From positions 3,782,001-3,846,000 of the forward strand of contig NZ_JAHOOZ010000001.1 of NCBI RefSeq assembly GCF_019075875.1: 64,000 nucleotides of DNA, given 5' to 3'. Origin of the DNA: Novosphingobium sp. G106 (GTDB lineage: Bacteria; Pseudomonadota; Alphaproteobacteria; Sphingomonadales; Sphingomonadaceae). Below the pieces are notes generated by a model. It did not search any database, was not told the origin of the DNA, and saw only the letters and a list, made by a program, of their open reading frames with translations. This document shows positions 35,820-45,079 of the stretch, piece after piece (the first letter of the stretch is position 1; each line of letters starts with the position of its first letter). A program made the position numbers and the translations under genes.

Positions 35820-36948
35820 TGCTCGCTTCCGCGGGGAGGTGCTTGGCCTTCCATGCCCTGCTTGCGGCCGCCGCGTCGGCGGGCGGCACGATCATGCGAC
35901 GGTTGTTGCCCAGTTCCGCCTTGGCCTGCAGGTTGGAATTGTCCTTCATCAGGTCCTGCGCCACGTTGTCTTCCAGCTCGAGCGCATTCGCCTTGACGAG
36001 CTTGATCCAGTTCTGCTGGCCGTCCAGGGGAACGACGACATTGCCGCGAACCGACCCGCTGGCGGCACCGGCAATCGTGATCCCGTGATACATCGAACCG
36101 ATCACGATATTGTTCGTGATCTCCAGGTTCGCGTACGGATTCCTGTCCGTTTCGTCGGTCACGAAGATGCCCTGCATCAGGCCGCCCGCGCCCTTCTCGA
36201 TCAGGTTGTCCTTGACCACGATGTCCGTTTGCGCGGTCTGGTTTCCGAGGGTGAATATCTGGACACCGTCCGGATGGTCTCCCGGTGCGGGATGGGCGCT
36301 CGAAATGTAATTGCCGCTGATCACAGACTGCGAAGCATCGCTCGCCTGGATCGCATCGGAGCCAAAATCGTGAATGATGTTGTCCGCGACGACGACCTGG
36401 CGCGTCCCGATGAGCCGAATTCCGTTCGACACGAGCGAGACCTTGAGTCGCTTGAGCGACACCTGCTTGCTGTTGTGAATATAGACCCCGCCCGGGACGT
36501 TGCCGTCGGGCGGCGATTGGCCGACCACGTCGAGTTCGGAAAGGTCGATACCGGAACCGTCATCGACCTGTACGCGCCAGGCGAGGCCCTCGATGCTCCC
36601 CCCGAAACGCAGCCCCGAGAGGGCAATGCGATTGCCGCCGTCGATCACGATCGTCTCGAACGACGCCGGCTGAGCGGGGTTGTCGGACAGAAGCGTGAGC
36701 CCCTTCGCGGCGCCCAGGTTGACCCGGCCATAGCTGCCGGGCTTCAAGGCGATCGTGGCGCCGTCGAGATCGCATTTGAGCAGCGCCTCGAGATCGGCCT
36801 TCGATGCGGCGACATAGCGGTGCCCGGGCTGCTTGGAGCAGGTGCCCATGAGAGCCGCGCGCGGTCCACCGACTGCCTGGGCGGTCACGATTACTGCGCC
36901 CAGAACCAGGCCCGCAAGCAACAGGGATTTTCGCAAGTCGGGCCTCAT
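35809..36948 (-). CDS. Secreted right-handed parallel beta-helix protein
   Basis: A 379-residue protein with an N-terminal signal or anchor (LLLAGLVLGAVIVTAQAVGG). The body shows ~22-residue beta-helix rungs: GVYIHNSKQVSLKRLKVS, NGIRLIGTRQVVVADNIIHD, AIQASDASQSVISGNYIS and NLEITNNIVIGSMYHGITIAG. This fold is shared by pectate lyases and alginate epimerases such as AlgG. No catalytic triad can be assigned. Being inside the polysaccharide locus it may trim, epimerise or bind the polymer in the periplasm. Confidence 0.75.
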   Translation of the reverse strand: MRPDLRKSLLLAGLVLGAVIVTAQAVGGPRAALMGTCSKQPGHRYVAASKADLEALLKCDLDGATIALKPGSYGRVNLGAAKGLTLLSDNPAQPASFETIVIDGGNRIALSGLRFGGSIEGLAWRVQVDDGSGIDLSELDVVGQSPPDGNVPGGVYIHNSKQVSLKRLKVSLVSNGIRLIGTRQVVVADNIIHDFGSDAIQASDASQSVISGNYISSAHPAPGDHPDGVQIFTLGNQTAQTDIVVKDNLIEKGAGGLMQGIFVTDETDRNPYANLEITNNIVIGSMYHGITIAGAASGSVRGNVVVPLDGQQNWIKLVKANALELEDNVAQDLMKDNSNLQAKAELGNNRRMIVPPADAAAASRAWKAKHLPAEASNGQ

Positions 36949-37064
36949 GGTTGCAGCTTCACAAGATCGTCGTGCGCCGAGCATAGACCTTTGTCCTGCA
37001 TCGGCCACCCCTATCTCATGCCGCGGCTTGTCCCGCCGTTAGACGTAGGCTCGCGCCGGGCCTA

Positions 37065-37295
37065 TCAGGCTTGCCGGGTGCCCCGTGCGGTCCAGGTCGC
37101 GATGGTGCCCTTGACCCGCAACTTGAGTTCCGGGGGAAGCGTCGCCCAACTCAGGACGGCCATAGCCGCCAGCGCGATCAGCACTGCCGCCCACCAGACC
37201 GGGCTGTCGTAGGTCGCTTGCGCCGCCAGAACGAGACCGGCGCCGAGCAGCCCCGCATAGGAGAGAAGGAGCTTCAGATCCGGATAGCGCCGCTC
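37065..37295 (-). pseudogene. C-terminal segment of the frameshifted flippase gene
   Basis: In the frame offset from the flippase gene, ERRYPDLKLLLSYAGLLGAG is followed by a second hydrophobic span (WWAAVLIALAAMAVLSWA) and a basic tail (KGTIATWTARGTRQA). It continues the flippase exactly where that frame degenerates into SGAIRI and stops. One missing base near 37295 (for example C in GC-GAG) explains the break. About 76 codons are displaced. Confidence 0.65.
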
Positions 37296-38530
37296 GCAGC
37301 GTAGGAGAGCAGGCAATAGTCGCCGATGTTCCGCAGGATCAGGGCGATCGCGCAGCCGACAAGCCCGAAGTTCTTCATGCAGAAGTACAGAAGCGCGAGG
37401 TAGATCAGGATCTCGATCCCGTAGACCTTGACCACCATGTCCGGGCGGCCCGAGGCCTGCATCCGGCTGTAGGGGACGACCGCGAAGGCGTTGATCCAGA
37501 AACCGAACACCAGCAGCCGGCCGACCGTGGCGGCCTGATCGCCCAGCGTCGGCCCGACCCACAGATTGAGGAAGGGGTGGAGCAGCAGGATAGCGACCAA
37601 TGTCGGTCCGCCTAGGGCGCTTGCCAGCGTCTCGGTCGCCCGGTTCGACAGGCTGTCGCGTTCCTCCGGAGAGGCTGTGGGAAGGCGGGGAAACAGCGCC
37701 GTCATCAGCGAGATCGGCACGATCCCGATGCGCTGGGCCAGCTGGAACGGGATGGTATAGATCGCCACGGCGGCCGCGCCGATGACGGCGCCGATCGCGA
37801 AGCGATCGAGCATGACCAGCGCCGGGGCGACCAGCGAGGTCAAAGCGACCCAGCCGCCATAGCTCAGCAGCGCGCGCGCTTTCGAGCGGTCGAAGCGCGG
37901 GGCAAGTCGATGCGCGACCGTGAAGTAGCATCGCAGCCAGAGCACCATGATCGCGACCACCCGCGCCAGGATCGCCGCGAGCAGAAGCCCCCAGAGGTTG
38001 GGCCCGAACCACCAGGCGACGGCTAGCGGAAAGAGCTGGAACAGCGAGGTCGACGTGATCGAGACCATGTTCGTCCAGAGGAACTGCCCCCGACCCATGA
38101 GGGCGCCGGACAGAACCCCCGTCAGCGTCGCGATCGGGACGGCGAAGGCAAGCAGCCCGATGCTCGATATCACTTCGTCGCGAAGCGCGCCGTCGACCTT
38201 GAACAGATAGGAAAAAAAGTAGTGCGAGCAGAGCCAGAGCACGGCGCCGCCGACCACCCCCATGCCGAGATTGATGATTACGGCCGACCAGAACACGCCG
38301 GCCCGCTCTTCTTCGCTCGCATCCTTGAGAGCCGCGATCTGGTAGGTCGTCGCCCGCCCCAGCCCCAGGTCGAACAGGCCGAAATAACCCAGGAGCACCC
38401 AGGCGATCGCGAGCACACCATAACGGTCTGCGCCGACCAGCTTGATGTAGAGCGGAACCGTAACCAGCGCGAGCACCAGCGGAATGGCCGAGCCGACCAG
38501 GTTGTAAGCGGTATTGCGTCCGATGCTCAT
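37274..38530 (-). CDS. Polysaccharide flippase (Wzx/MATE-type), C-terminus frameshifted
   Basis: A 418-residue oligosaccharide-lipid flippase with about eleven to twelve membrane helices, beginning MSIGRNTAYNLVGSAIPLVLALVTVPLYIKLVG, the standard Wzx opening. It would move undecaprenyl-linked repeat units to the periplasm. The last six residues (SGAIRI) do not fit; the final two helices are encoded in another frame down to 37065. If the frameshift is real, the protein loses its last two helices. The priming transferase and glycosyltransferases nearby are its partners. Confidence 0.83.
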   Translation of the reverse strand: MSIGRNTAYNLVGSAIPLVLALVTVPLYIKLVGADRYGVLAIAWVLLGYFGLFDLGLGRATTYQIAALKDASEEERAGVFWSAVIINLGMGVVGGAVLWLCSHYFFSYLFKVDGALRDEVISSIGLLAFAVPIATLTGVLSGALMGRGQFLWTNMVSITSTSLFQLFPLAVAWWFGPNLWGLLLAAILARVVAIMVLWLRCYFTVAHRLAPRFDRSKARALLSYGGWVALTSLVAPALVMLDRFAIGAVIGAAAVAIYTIPFQLAQRIGIVPISLMTALFPRLPTASPEERDSLSNRATETLASALGGPTLVAILLLHPFLNLWVGPTLGDQAATVGRLLVFGFWINAFAVVPYSRMQASGRPDMVVKVYGIEILIYLALLYFCMKNFGLVGCAIALILRNIGDYCLLSYAASGAIRI

Positions 38531-38611
38531 TTGCTCAGCTTCTTCAAGGTGCCCGGAACCCGGGGCCGTAGCTATGTGCTGCTATTGCCCATGCCATGAT
38601 AAGGTTAACGG

Positions 38612-39376
38612 CTAAGCACGGAACCAAGGCGTCTTGACCGCCGGCCCAAGGGTGACGAGCTTTTCGACGCTCACCGGCTGGATATTTCGGTCGGCGAGGC
38701 CCGACAGGATCAGATCGACCATGGCAACGCGGTCGAACGCCGGCGGGCTGTCTCCCGCAGGCATCTCCATGCCGTCATGCAGCAGGATGATGTCGCCGCT
38801 CGCCACGTTGCCAAGCGCTTTGTCGCAGGCCGATTGCGGCGTCTGCTCGATCCAGTCCTCGGCGTAAGGCCCCCAGCCGACGATCTCGAAGCCCAGCAGG
38901 CGGGCAACGGCCAGAGTGGAAAACGACTGCGCACCGAACGGAGGCCGGAAATGTTCGACCTTCCTGCCGGTGAGGTGCTCAAGCTCGCTTTTCGCGGCGG
39001 CCAGGCGGCTGCGGACTTCGCCGAGCGGCAGTGTGGTCAGCCGGTCGTGCCGGTCGCAGTGAAGCGCGACCTCGTGGCCTTCCGCGATCATGCGCGCGAT
39101 CAGGGCGGGCTGGTCGCGCGCCCGGTCGGTCAGGACGAAGAAGGTGGCCGTGGCGCCGTATTCGGACAGTTTGTCCAGCACCCGCGGTGTGACGAGATCA
39201 TCGGGGCCGTCGTCGAAAGTCAGGGCGACGGCCCGCGTCGACGATCGAACGCGTTCGATCGTGCCTATGGGCGACAGGATCGGCTCGACGAGGTGTTTCG
39301 CTCTGCGACGCGTCGAGGCGCTGAGCCCCGTTCGCGCGCATTGCGAAAGAAAGGTCAGCACGCCTGCTCGCCCCAT
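38612..39376 (-). CDS. Polysaccharide deacetylase (NodB domain)
   Basis: A 254-residue carbohydrate esterase family 4 protein. The metal motif TFDDGPDD holds the catalytic Asp and the metal Asp; the His pair is HCDRH; RPPFGAQS is motif 3, and LLHDG is the last motif. There is no clear signal peptide, so it may act in the cytosol or be exported through a poorly marked leader. ATG 39376 is one of three starts (39400, 39376, GTG 39361) overlapping the upstream glycosyltransferase gene. It could de-N-acetylate a sugar of the repeat unit or peptidoglycan. Confidence 0.85.
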   Translation of the reverse strand: MGRAGVLTFLSQCARTGLSASTRRRAKHLVEPILSPIGTIERVRSSTRAVALTFDDGPDDLVTPRVLDKLSEYGATATFFVLTDRARDQPALIARMIAEGHEVALHCDRHDRLTTLPLGEVRSRLAAAKSELEHLTGRKVEHFRPPFGAQSFSTLAVARLLGFEIVGWGPYAEDWIEQTPQSACDKALGNVASGDIILLHDGMEMPAGDSPPAFDRVAMVDLILSGLADRNIQPVSVEKLVTLGPAVKTPWFRA

Positions 39377-40548
39377 TCCTGCTGGAGCTCCGACTGCCAT
39401 TGCCGCCGCACCAGAGTGCCGACTTCGTGGGCCCAGGCCGGCCAGTTCAAGCGTCGCTGGCTATAGTTCATCGCGGCGTGGGCCATGTCGATATACCGCG
39501 ACCGGTCGCTGAGCAGGGCGTTTATCTCGTTGGCGAACTCTGCCGGACCGGCGGAGGTATCGAGCAGGATGCCGGTTTTACCCGGATCGAAATTGCCCGA
39601 CACGCCGCCCGTATCGTAGGAGATCGACGGCACGCCGAACGATGCCGCTTCGGCCACGACCACGCCCAGCGCCTCGAACTGCGTCGGCAGGATCAGGATG
39701 TGGGCGTTCTGGAAAAGCCCGGTCAGCCGATTCCGGTCGGCCTCGACGTTCTTGTTCAGGAACCCATGGAAGGTGACGCCCTCGATCGTCGGCGGGGGCG
39801 TCGAAGGCACGCAGCCGGCAATATCGAGATGGACGCGGCATCCCCGGTCACGCAGCAGTTCAGCGGTCTTCAGGGCGATGTCGCCGCCCTTCCCGACCCA
39901 ATCGACCCCGACGAACAGGATGCGCCATTCGTCGAGCGACCGCTCCTCGGGCGGCTTGATATCGACCGACGGCAAGTTCGCGCCCCACGGCACCTGGAAT
40001 GCCCGATCGGGCGCCGCCGCATGATCCTTGATTGCGGAAGCCTGGGCCCAGCGCGAGGGGAAGAACGCAGCGATCGATCCGGAAATGCTGGTCGTTTCCA
40101 GCTCGGCCGCGCTGGCCTTGAGATTGGCGCTGAGCGCGTTGTGCCGCGGGTTGTAGTTGACCATGGCCGACTGCGTCGCATCCGACACGAAGACCGTCTT
40201 GTTCGTGCCGGTGAGGAGCGCGCAGATCGGCGTCGCGGCGACGACGAAGACCATGTCGGAATCGCTGCGCTTGAGCTGCTCTACCGTCGGCCCCGCGCCG
40301 AAGCGGGTCCAGGCCCGCGACCAGAAAAGGTCGATCTTCCCCAGGCTCAGCCTGCGGACGAGGCGACGGAAAAACGGGAATCCGGGCCGCCAGGGCTTTC
40401 TGATGACGACGCCGAGATCGAACTCTTTTCCCAACGCCTGCAGCATGTGAAAAGGCGTTCCAGACCAAGTATGGATATCGAGCGGGTCCCCGGCGCAGAC
40501 GAAATCGATTTTCAACTTTTCGGAAGCTGACATACTCGGTCGGTCCAT
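39355..40548 (-). CDS. Glycosyltransferase family 4 protein
   Basis: A 397-residue GT-B fold glycosyltransferase. The C-terminal nucleotide-sugar domain has ILFVGVDWVGKGGDIALKTAEL and ILILPTQFEALGVVVAEAASFGVP, the typical E-x-x-x-x-x-x-x-E motif. The N-terminal half carries the acceptor side (SRAWTRFGAGPTVEQ). The start at 40548 or at 40536 (MSASEKLKI) is undecided. The gene ends inside the polysaccharide deacetylase gene and is divergent from rfbC. Confidence 0.85.
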   Translation of the reverse strand: MDRPSMSASEKLKIDFVCAGDPLDIHTWSGTPFHMLQALGKEFDLGVVIRKPWRPGFPFFRRLVRRLSLGKIDLFWSRAWTRFGAGPTVEQLKRSDSDMVFVVAATPICALLTGTNKTVFVSDATQSAMVNYNPRHNALSANLKASAAELETTSISGSIAAFFPSRWAQASAIKDHAAAPDRAFQVPWGANLPSVDIKPPEERSLDEWRILFVGVDWVGKGGDIALKTAELLRDRGCRVHLDIAGCVPSTPPPTIEGVTFHGFLNKNVEADRNRLTGLFQNAHILILPTQFEALGVVVAEAASFGVPSISYDTGGVSGNFDPGKTGILLDTSAGPAEFANEINALLSDRSRYIDMAHAAMNYSQRRLNWPAWAHEVGTLVRRQWQSELQQEWGEQAC

Positions 40549-40800
40549 CCTCGCGCTCGTCCGTTACCGCCTGTCCGATAGCACAAAAGTCGTTAGCGGG
40601 ATGGCATGCCAGGCGCTAGGTCAAAATAGGCAGCCCGCCAGCCGCATCATTTTAGGACAAATCAAGACGGCACAAAGGCTAAGGCCGCCCCACGACGGCA
40701 ATGCGATTGACCGCGCAAGTTCCGCCGCTTAAGCGATGCCCTACCTCCAAACTGTGACAAGCAGCCGATGCTACGCGGCTGAAACGAAGGTGAGAACCGG
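40549..40800. other. Divergent promoter region between GT4 gene and rfbCBDA
   Basis: 252 bases with no gene. The GT4 gene and the rfb operon are transcribed away from it, so it should hold two promoters. I see an AT-rich segment near 40640-40665 (GCATCATTTTAGGACAAAT) but no clear -35/-10 pair. A GGTGAGAACC ribosome site lies directly before the rfbC ATG. Confidence 0.4.
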
Positions 40801-41373
40801 ATGTTGCCCAAGCTGATCCGGCCGCGCCGCTACGGCGACAACAGGGGCTGGTTTACCGAAAGCTATAACGCGAGGCGATACGGCGAAGCCGGCATCCGTG
40901 ATACGTTCGTGCAGGATAACCACAGCTTCTCGGCACCCAAGGGAACGCTCCGCGGGCTGCATTTCCAGGCCATCCCGAACGCCCAGGCCAAGCTCGTGCG
41001 CTGCGTGGCGGGTGCCATCTGGGACGTCGCGGTCGATATTCGCGACGGGTCGCCTACCCGCGGCCGCTGGGTCGGCGCGGAGTTGACCGCCGAGGGCGGG
41101 GAACAGCTCTATGTCCCGGTGGGTTTTGCGCACGGCTTCGTCACGCTGACCGAAGATGCCCACGTGCTCTACAAGGCCGGCGATCTCTATGCGCCCGACA
41201 GCGAGGGTTCGATCCGCTGGGACTCGCCCGAACTCGCGATCGCCTGGCCGCTGGACGGTGGCTGCCCCGTGCTCTCCGACAAGGACGCTGTCGCCCCCGC
41301 GTTTGCCGATCTGACGGCGGTGTTTCCCTATGAGGGCGACCCGCTCGGCGATCTCGAGGAGATCGTGCTGTGA
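40801..41373 (+). CDS. rfbC: dTDP-4-dehydrorhamnose 3,5-epimerase
   Basis: A 190-residue cupin-fold epimerase. The catalytic His and Asp are in [19 protein letters not shown] and in [11 protein letters not shown]; the Tyr is in [16 protein letters not shown] sequence ([14 protein letters not shown]). It acts on dTDP-4-keto-6-deoxyglucose in dTDP-L-rhamnose synthesis. First of four overlapping genes C-B-D-A; its stop overlaps rfbB (GTGA/ATGA type). Confidence 0.94.
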   Translation: MLPKLIRPRRYGDNRGWFTESYNARRYGEAGIRDTFVQDNHSFSAPKGTLRGLHFQAIPNAQAKLVRCVAGAIWDVAVDIRDGSPTRGRWVGAELTAEGGEQLYVPVGFAHGFVTLTEDAHVLYKAGDLYAPDSEGSIRWDSPELAIAWPLDGGCPVLSDKDAVAPAFADLTAVFPYEGDPLGDLEEIVL

Positions 41374-42437
41374 TCCGCCGCCGCGTCCTGGTGACGGGAG
41401 GGGCCGGCTTCATCGGCTCGGCCGTCGTGCGCCATCTCGTCGGCGATCTCGGCGCCGACGTGCTGGTGCTCGACAAGCTGACCTATGCGGGCAACCTCGC
41501 TTCGCTGGCGCCGGTCGTCAGCGATCCGCGCTACCGCTTCCTCAGGGCCGACATCTGCGACGGATCGGCCGTGGCCGCGGCGATCGGCGAGTTCCAGCCC
41601 GATGCGATCATGCATCTCGCGGCCGAGAGCCATGTCGACCGCTCGATCGACGGACCGGCGGCCTTCATCGAGACCAACGTGGTCGGTACCTTCCGCATGC
41701 TGGAGGCGGCGACCGCCTATTGGCGCGGGCTCGATGCCGCGGGCCAGGACCGGTTCCGCTTCCACCACATCTCGACCGACGAGGTGTTCGGGGCGCTGGG
41801 CGACGAGGGCAAGTTCGACGACAGCACCGCCTACGATCCGCGCTCGCCCTATTCGGCGAGCAAGGCCGGGTCCGACCACCTCGTCCGCGCCTGGCACCAT
41901 ACTTATGGCCTGCCGGTGCTGATCACCAACTGCTCGAACAATTACGGGCCCTATCACTTTCCCGAGAAGCTCATCCCGCTGATGATCCTCAAGGGCCTGT
42001 CGGGCGACCGCCTGCCGGTCTACGGCGACGGCTCGAACGTCCGCGACTGGCTGCACGTCGAAGACCATGCTCGCGCGCTGGCGGCGGTGGTGGAGCGCGG
42101 TGCGCCGGGGGCGACCTACCTGATCGGCGGCAATGCCGAGCGAACGAACCTGCAGGTCGTCGAAGCGATCTGCGACCTGCTCGATGCCAACGCCCCGCGT
42201 GACGACGGCCAGAGCCGGCGCACGCAGATCGGTTTCGTCACCGATCGCCCGGGGCACGACTATCGCTATGCGATCGACGCCTCGCGCATCCGCGACGAAC
42301 TGGGCTGGACGCCGCAGGAAAGCTTCGGCAGCGGCATGGCGGGGACGGTGCGCTGGTACCTCCACAACCGCGACTGGTGGGAGGCGATCCAGGCCGGCAC
42401 CTACCAGGGCGAGCGGCTGGGCGTGAAAATTGGCTGA
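41370..42437 (+). CDS. rfbB: dTDP-glucose 4,6-dehydratase
   Basis: A 355-residue extended SDR. The NAD motif is [10 protein letters not shown], the substrate segment is [14 protein letters not shown], the catalytic Thr-Asp-Glu is in HISTDEVFG, and [15 protein letters not shown] gives Tyr and Lys. It forms dTDP-4-keto-6-deoxyglucose. Starts at a GTG overlapping the rfbC stop and overlaps rfbD by 8 bases. Confidence 0.95.
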   Translation: MIRRRVLVTGGAGFIGSAVVRHLVGDLGADVLVLDKLTYAGNLASLAPVVSDPRYRFLRADICDGSAVAAAIGEFQPDAIMHLAAESHVDRSIDGPAAFIETNVVGTFRMLEAATAYWRGLDAAGQDRFRFHHISTDEVFGALGDEGKFDDSTAYDPRSPYSASKAGSDHLVRAWHHTYGLPVLITNCSNNYGPYHFPEKLIPLMILKGLSGDRLPVYGDGSNVRDWLHVEDHARALAAVVERGAPGATYLIGGNAERTNLQVVEAICDLLDANAPRDDGQSRRTQIGFVTDRPGHDYRYAIDASRIRDELGWTPQESFGSGMAGTVRWYLHNRDWWEAIQAGTYQGERLGVKIG

Positions 42438-43332
42438 GCGCGTCTGGCTCGTCACCGGCGGTAGCGGCCAGGTGGGTGGCGCGCTGGCGGCCGCACCGCC
42501 GCCGGGCGTGCGCATCGTCGCGCCGCCGCGCGCGGTGCTGGACCTGGCCGCCGAGCGTCTCGACATCGCGCCGTTGCTCGCCGCCGAAGGCATCACGGCG
42601 ATCATCAATTGCGGCGCCTATACCAAGGTCGACCAGGCCGAGGACGAACCGGAACTCGCCCTGCGCATCAACGGCGATGCCCCGGGGGCGCTCGCTGTGG
42701 CGGCGCACGCGGCTGGTATCCCGATCGTGCAGATCTCCACCGACTACGTCTTCGCCGGCGACAAGCCTTCGCCCTACTTCGAAGCCGATCCAACCGGGCC
42801 GACCAGCGCCTATGGCCGCAGCAAGCTGGCCGGCGAGCAGGCGGTGGCGGCCTCGGGCGCGCGCTATGCGATCCTGCGTACGGCCTGGGTGTTCAGCCCC
42901 GGCGGTGCGAATTTCGTGCGTACCATGCTGCGGCTGGGCCGTGAGCGCGATACGGTGGGTGTCGTCGACGACCAGGTCGGCTGCCCGACCCATGCCGGCG
43001 ACATCGCAGCGGCGGTGGCGCAGGTCACACTGGCGCTCGAAGACGGGCGCAGCGGCGACGGCATCTGGCACCTGGTCAATTCGGGCGAAACGAGCTGGCA
43101 CGGCCTCGCCGCGCGCGTCTTCGCCCGCGCAGCGCTGCGCGGCCAGCCGGCGCCGCAGTTGAACGCTATCCCGACTTCCGCCTACCCGACCAAGGCACCA
43201 CGCCCGGCCAATTCCCGTTTGGTAACCGGTCGTCTTTATCATGATTTCGGAATCAGGCTGCGGCCGTGGCAGGAAGCCGCCGACGAGGCGGTCGACGCGA
43301 TCCTGGCCGGCGAAGGAGATACCAGGCCATGA
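42430..43332 (+). CDS. rfbD: dTDP-4-dehydrorhamnose reductase
   Basis: A 300-residue reductase that makes dTDP-L-rhamnose. The Rossmann motif is [11 protein letters not shown], with [28 protein letters not shown] and [10 protein letters not shown] (Tyr and Lys) as family blocks. It is 8 bases into rfbB, and its stop overlaps the rfbA start (ATGA). Confidence 0.94.
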   Translation: MAERVWLVTGGSGQVGGALAAAPPPGVRIVAPPRAVLDLAAERLDIAPLLAAEGITAIINCGAYTKVDQAEDEPELALRINGDAPGALAVAAHAAGIPIVQISTDYVFAGDKPSPYFEADPTGPTSAYGRSKLAGEQAVAASGARYAILRTAWVFSPGGANFVRTMLRLGRERDTVGVVDDQVGCPTHAGDIAAAVAQVTLALEDGRSGDGIWHLVNSGETSWHGLAARVFARAALRGQPAPQLNAIPTSAYPTKAPRPANSRLVTGRLYHDFGIRLRPWQEAADEAVDAILAGEGDTRP

Positions 43333-44201
43333 AAGGCATCATTCTGGCGGGTGGATCGGGCACACGGCTCCATCCGGCGACGCTGGCGATCAACAAGCAG
43401 TTGCTGCCGATCTACGACAAGCCGATGATCTACTATCCGCTCTCGGTGCTGATGCTGTCCGAGCTGCGCGACATCCTGATCATCTCGAGCCCAGAATATA
43501 TCGATAACTTCCGCCGCCTGTTCGGCGACGGCAGCGCCTTCGGGATCAACCTGGAATATGCGGTCCAGGAACGCCCCGAAGGGCTGGCCCAAGCCTTCAT
43601 CATCGGCGAGAAGTTTCTGGCCGGCGGGCCGGGCGCCCTGGTGCTCGGCGACAACATCTTCTATGGCGCCAACCTGGCCAACCAGTTACGCGCAGCCAAG
43701 GCCCGCTCGCAATACGACGGGGCCTCCACGGTGTTCGGCTATCATGTCGAAAATCCGCGGGCCTATGGAGTGGTCGAACTCGATGCCGACGGACTGGCGC
43801 TGTCGATCGAGGAGAAGCCGGCCGAGCCACGGTCGAGCTGGGCCGTGACGGGCCTCTACTTCTACGACGAGCGGGTCTGCGAGCTGGCGCGCCAGGTTCG
43901 CCCCTCGGCGCGCGGTGAACTGGAGATTACCGATCTCAATCGGCTATACCTCGAAGACGGGTCGCTGCATGTCGAACGCATGGGCCGCGGCTATGCCTGG
44001 CTGGACACGGGCACGCACGACAGTCTGCTCGAGGCGAGCGAATTCGTTCGGACGATCCAGAATCGCCAGGGCATGCAGATCGCCTGCCCCGAGGAAATCG
44101 CCTGGCATCAGGGGTGGATCGACGAGACGCAATTGCGAGCGGCGGCGGAGGCTTACGGCAAGACCGCCTATGGCCGTTATCTGGGAAGGTTGATCGGCTG
44201 A
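43329..44201 (+). CDS. rfbA: Glucose-1-phosphate thymidylyltransferase
   Basis: A 290-residue nucleotidyltransferase producing dTDP-glucose, the first step of the rhamnose pathway. The N-terminal signature is [17 protein letters not shown] with [17 protein letters not shown]; the metal Asp is in [10 protein letters not shown], and VEKP-type segment is [11 protein letters not shown]. The ATG at 43329 overlaps the rfbD stop and gives the standard N-terminus. Last of the four rfb genes. Confidence 0.95.
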   Translation: MKGIILAGGSGTRLHPATLAINKQLLPIYDKPMIYYPLSVLMLSELRDILIISSPEYIDNFRRLFGDGSAFGINLEYAVQERPEGLAQAFIIGEKFLAGGPGALVLGDNIFYGANLANQLRAAKARSQYDGASTVFGYHVENPRAYGVVELDADGLALSIEEKPAEPRSSWAVTGLYFYDERVCELARQVRPSARGELEITDLNRLYLEDGSLHVERMGRGYAWLDTGTHDSLLEASEFVRTIQNRQGMQIACPEEIAWHQGWIDETQLRAAAEAYGKTAYGRYLGRLIG

Positions 44202-44228
44202 CCGGCTCGATCGGCTCCGGAATGGATC

Positions 44229-44251
44229 GATTAGGATGAGATAACCTAATC
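44229..44251. promoter_or_regulatory. Inverted repeat GATTAGG-N9-CCTAATC after rfbA
   Basis: Perfect 7-bp arms (44229-44235, 44245-44251), 27 bases after the rfbA stop and about 120-140 bases before the methyltransferase gene. No T tract follows, so it may be an operator for the methyltransferase gene or a weak 3' hairpin of rfbA. Confidence 0.4.
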
Positions 44252-44370
44252 CTTCATGAGTTGACGATAGGGCGTTTCACAGCTGCGACATTGCGTGCGG
44301 GAATTGATTTCGGTTATGCCGCTTGGCTCATCTGCTTCGTCGGGCCAGACGAAGATGGTGACCCCGGCTT

Positions 44371-45066
44371 TTGACATTCGCGCTTCCGGACGTGAAAGAA
44401 GGATTTCGATTGTGGGGTTTCACTGTGGTTGAAGCGATTTCCAACTATCATGACCTCGTCCGCAGCGACGTCTTCGCTTTGGTACCCCAGAATGCCGGCC
44501 GCCTGCTCGATCTTGGCGGCGGTATCGGCGCCACCGGCGCGGCGTTGAAGGAACTGGGCCGCGCAAGCGAAGTCATCGTGATCGATCACGTGACCAGCGC
44601 TTGGGCAAAAGGTGTCGACAAGGGCTATGTCGCCGATCTTGAGGACGTGGACTTTCTCGACGGCGTCCTCGCCGAAAATGCTCCGTTCGATACGATCCTG
44701 TGCCTCGATGTCCTCGAGCACCTGCGCGACCCCTGGGCCGTGGTCCGCCATCTGCATAAATGCCTCAGGCCCGGCGGCGTAATGGTCATCAGCCTGCCCA
44801 ACGTCAATCATTGGTCGCTGGTGGGCCCCCTGCTCCTTCACGGCCGCTTCGATCTGGTCGAATCCGGCGTAATGGATCGCACCCATATCCGTTGGTTCGC
44901 CCGCCACGGCGTGATCGAGCTCGCCACCAGTTCGGGGCTCGTTTTCGAGGCAATCCAGACGAACATCGGCCGGCGGCTGCACAAGGTCCTCGACAAGGTG
45001 TCGTTCGGCCTGCTGCGCCGCTTCGTCACCGTGCAATATGTCGTGCGGGTGCGCCGCCCGGCCTGA
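44371..45066 (+). CDS. Class I SAM-dependent methyltransferase
   Basis: A protein of up to 231 residues. The SAM-binding motif I is RLLDLGGGIGATGAAL, motif II/III is DTILCLDVLEHLRDPW, and post-motif LRPGGVMVISLPNVNHWS is typical of the Methyltransf_11/23 group. The start is uncertain: TTG 44371 gives 231 residues; GTG 44392 or TTG 44410 (with AAGGA upstream) give shorter forms beginning at KEGFRLW or WGFTVVEAIS. It may methylate a sugar or a biosynthetic intermediate of the polysaccharide. No acceptor can be inferred. Confidence 0.82.
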   Translation: MTFALPDVKEGFRLWGFTVVEAISNYHDLVRSDVFALVPQNAGRLLDLGGGIGATGAALKELGRASEVIVIDHVTSAWAKGVDKGYVADLEDVDFLDGVLAENAPFDTILCLDVLEHLRDPWAVVRHLHKCLRPGGVMVISLPNVNHWSLVGPLLLHGRFDLVESGVMDRTHIRWFARHGVIELATSSGLVFEAIQTNIGRRLHKVLDKVSFGLLRRFVTVQYVVRVRRPA

Positions 45067-45079
45067 CCGATCTGCGCTC

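Noticed and set aside
44202..44370. tRNA or small RNA gene after rfbA
   Set aside because: No cloverleaf or CCA-like end could be drawn; only the 7-bp inverted repeat is supported.
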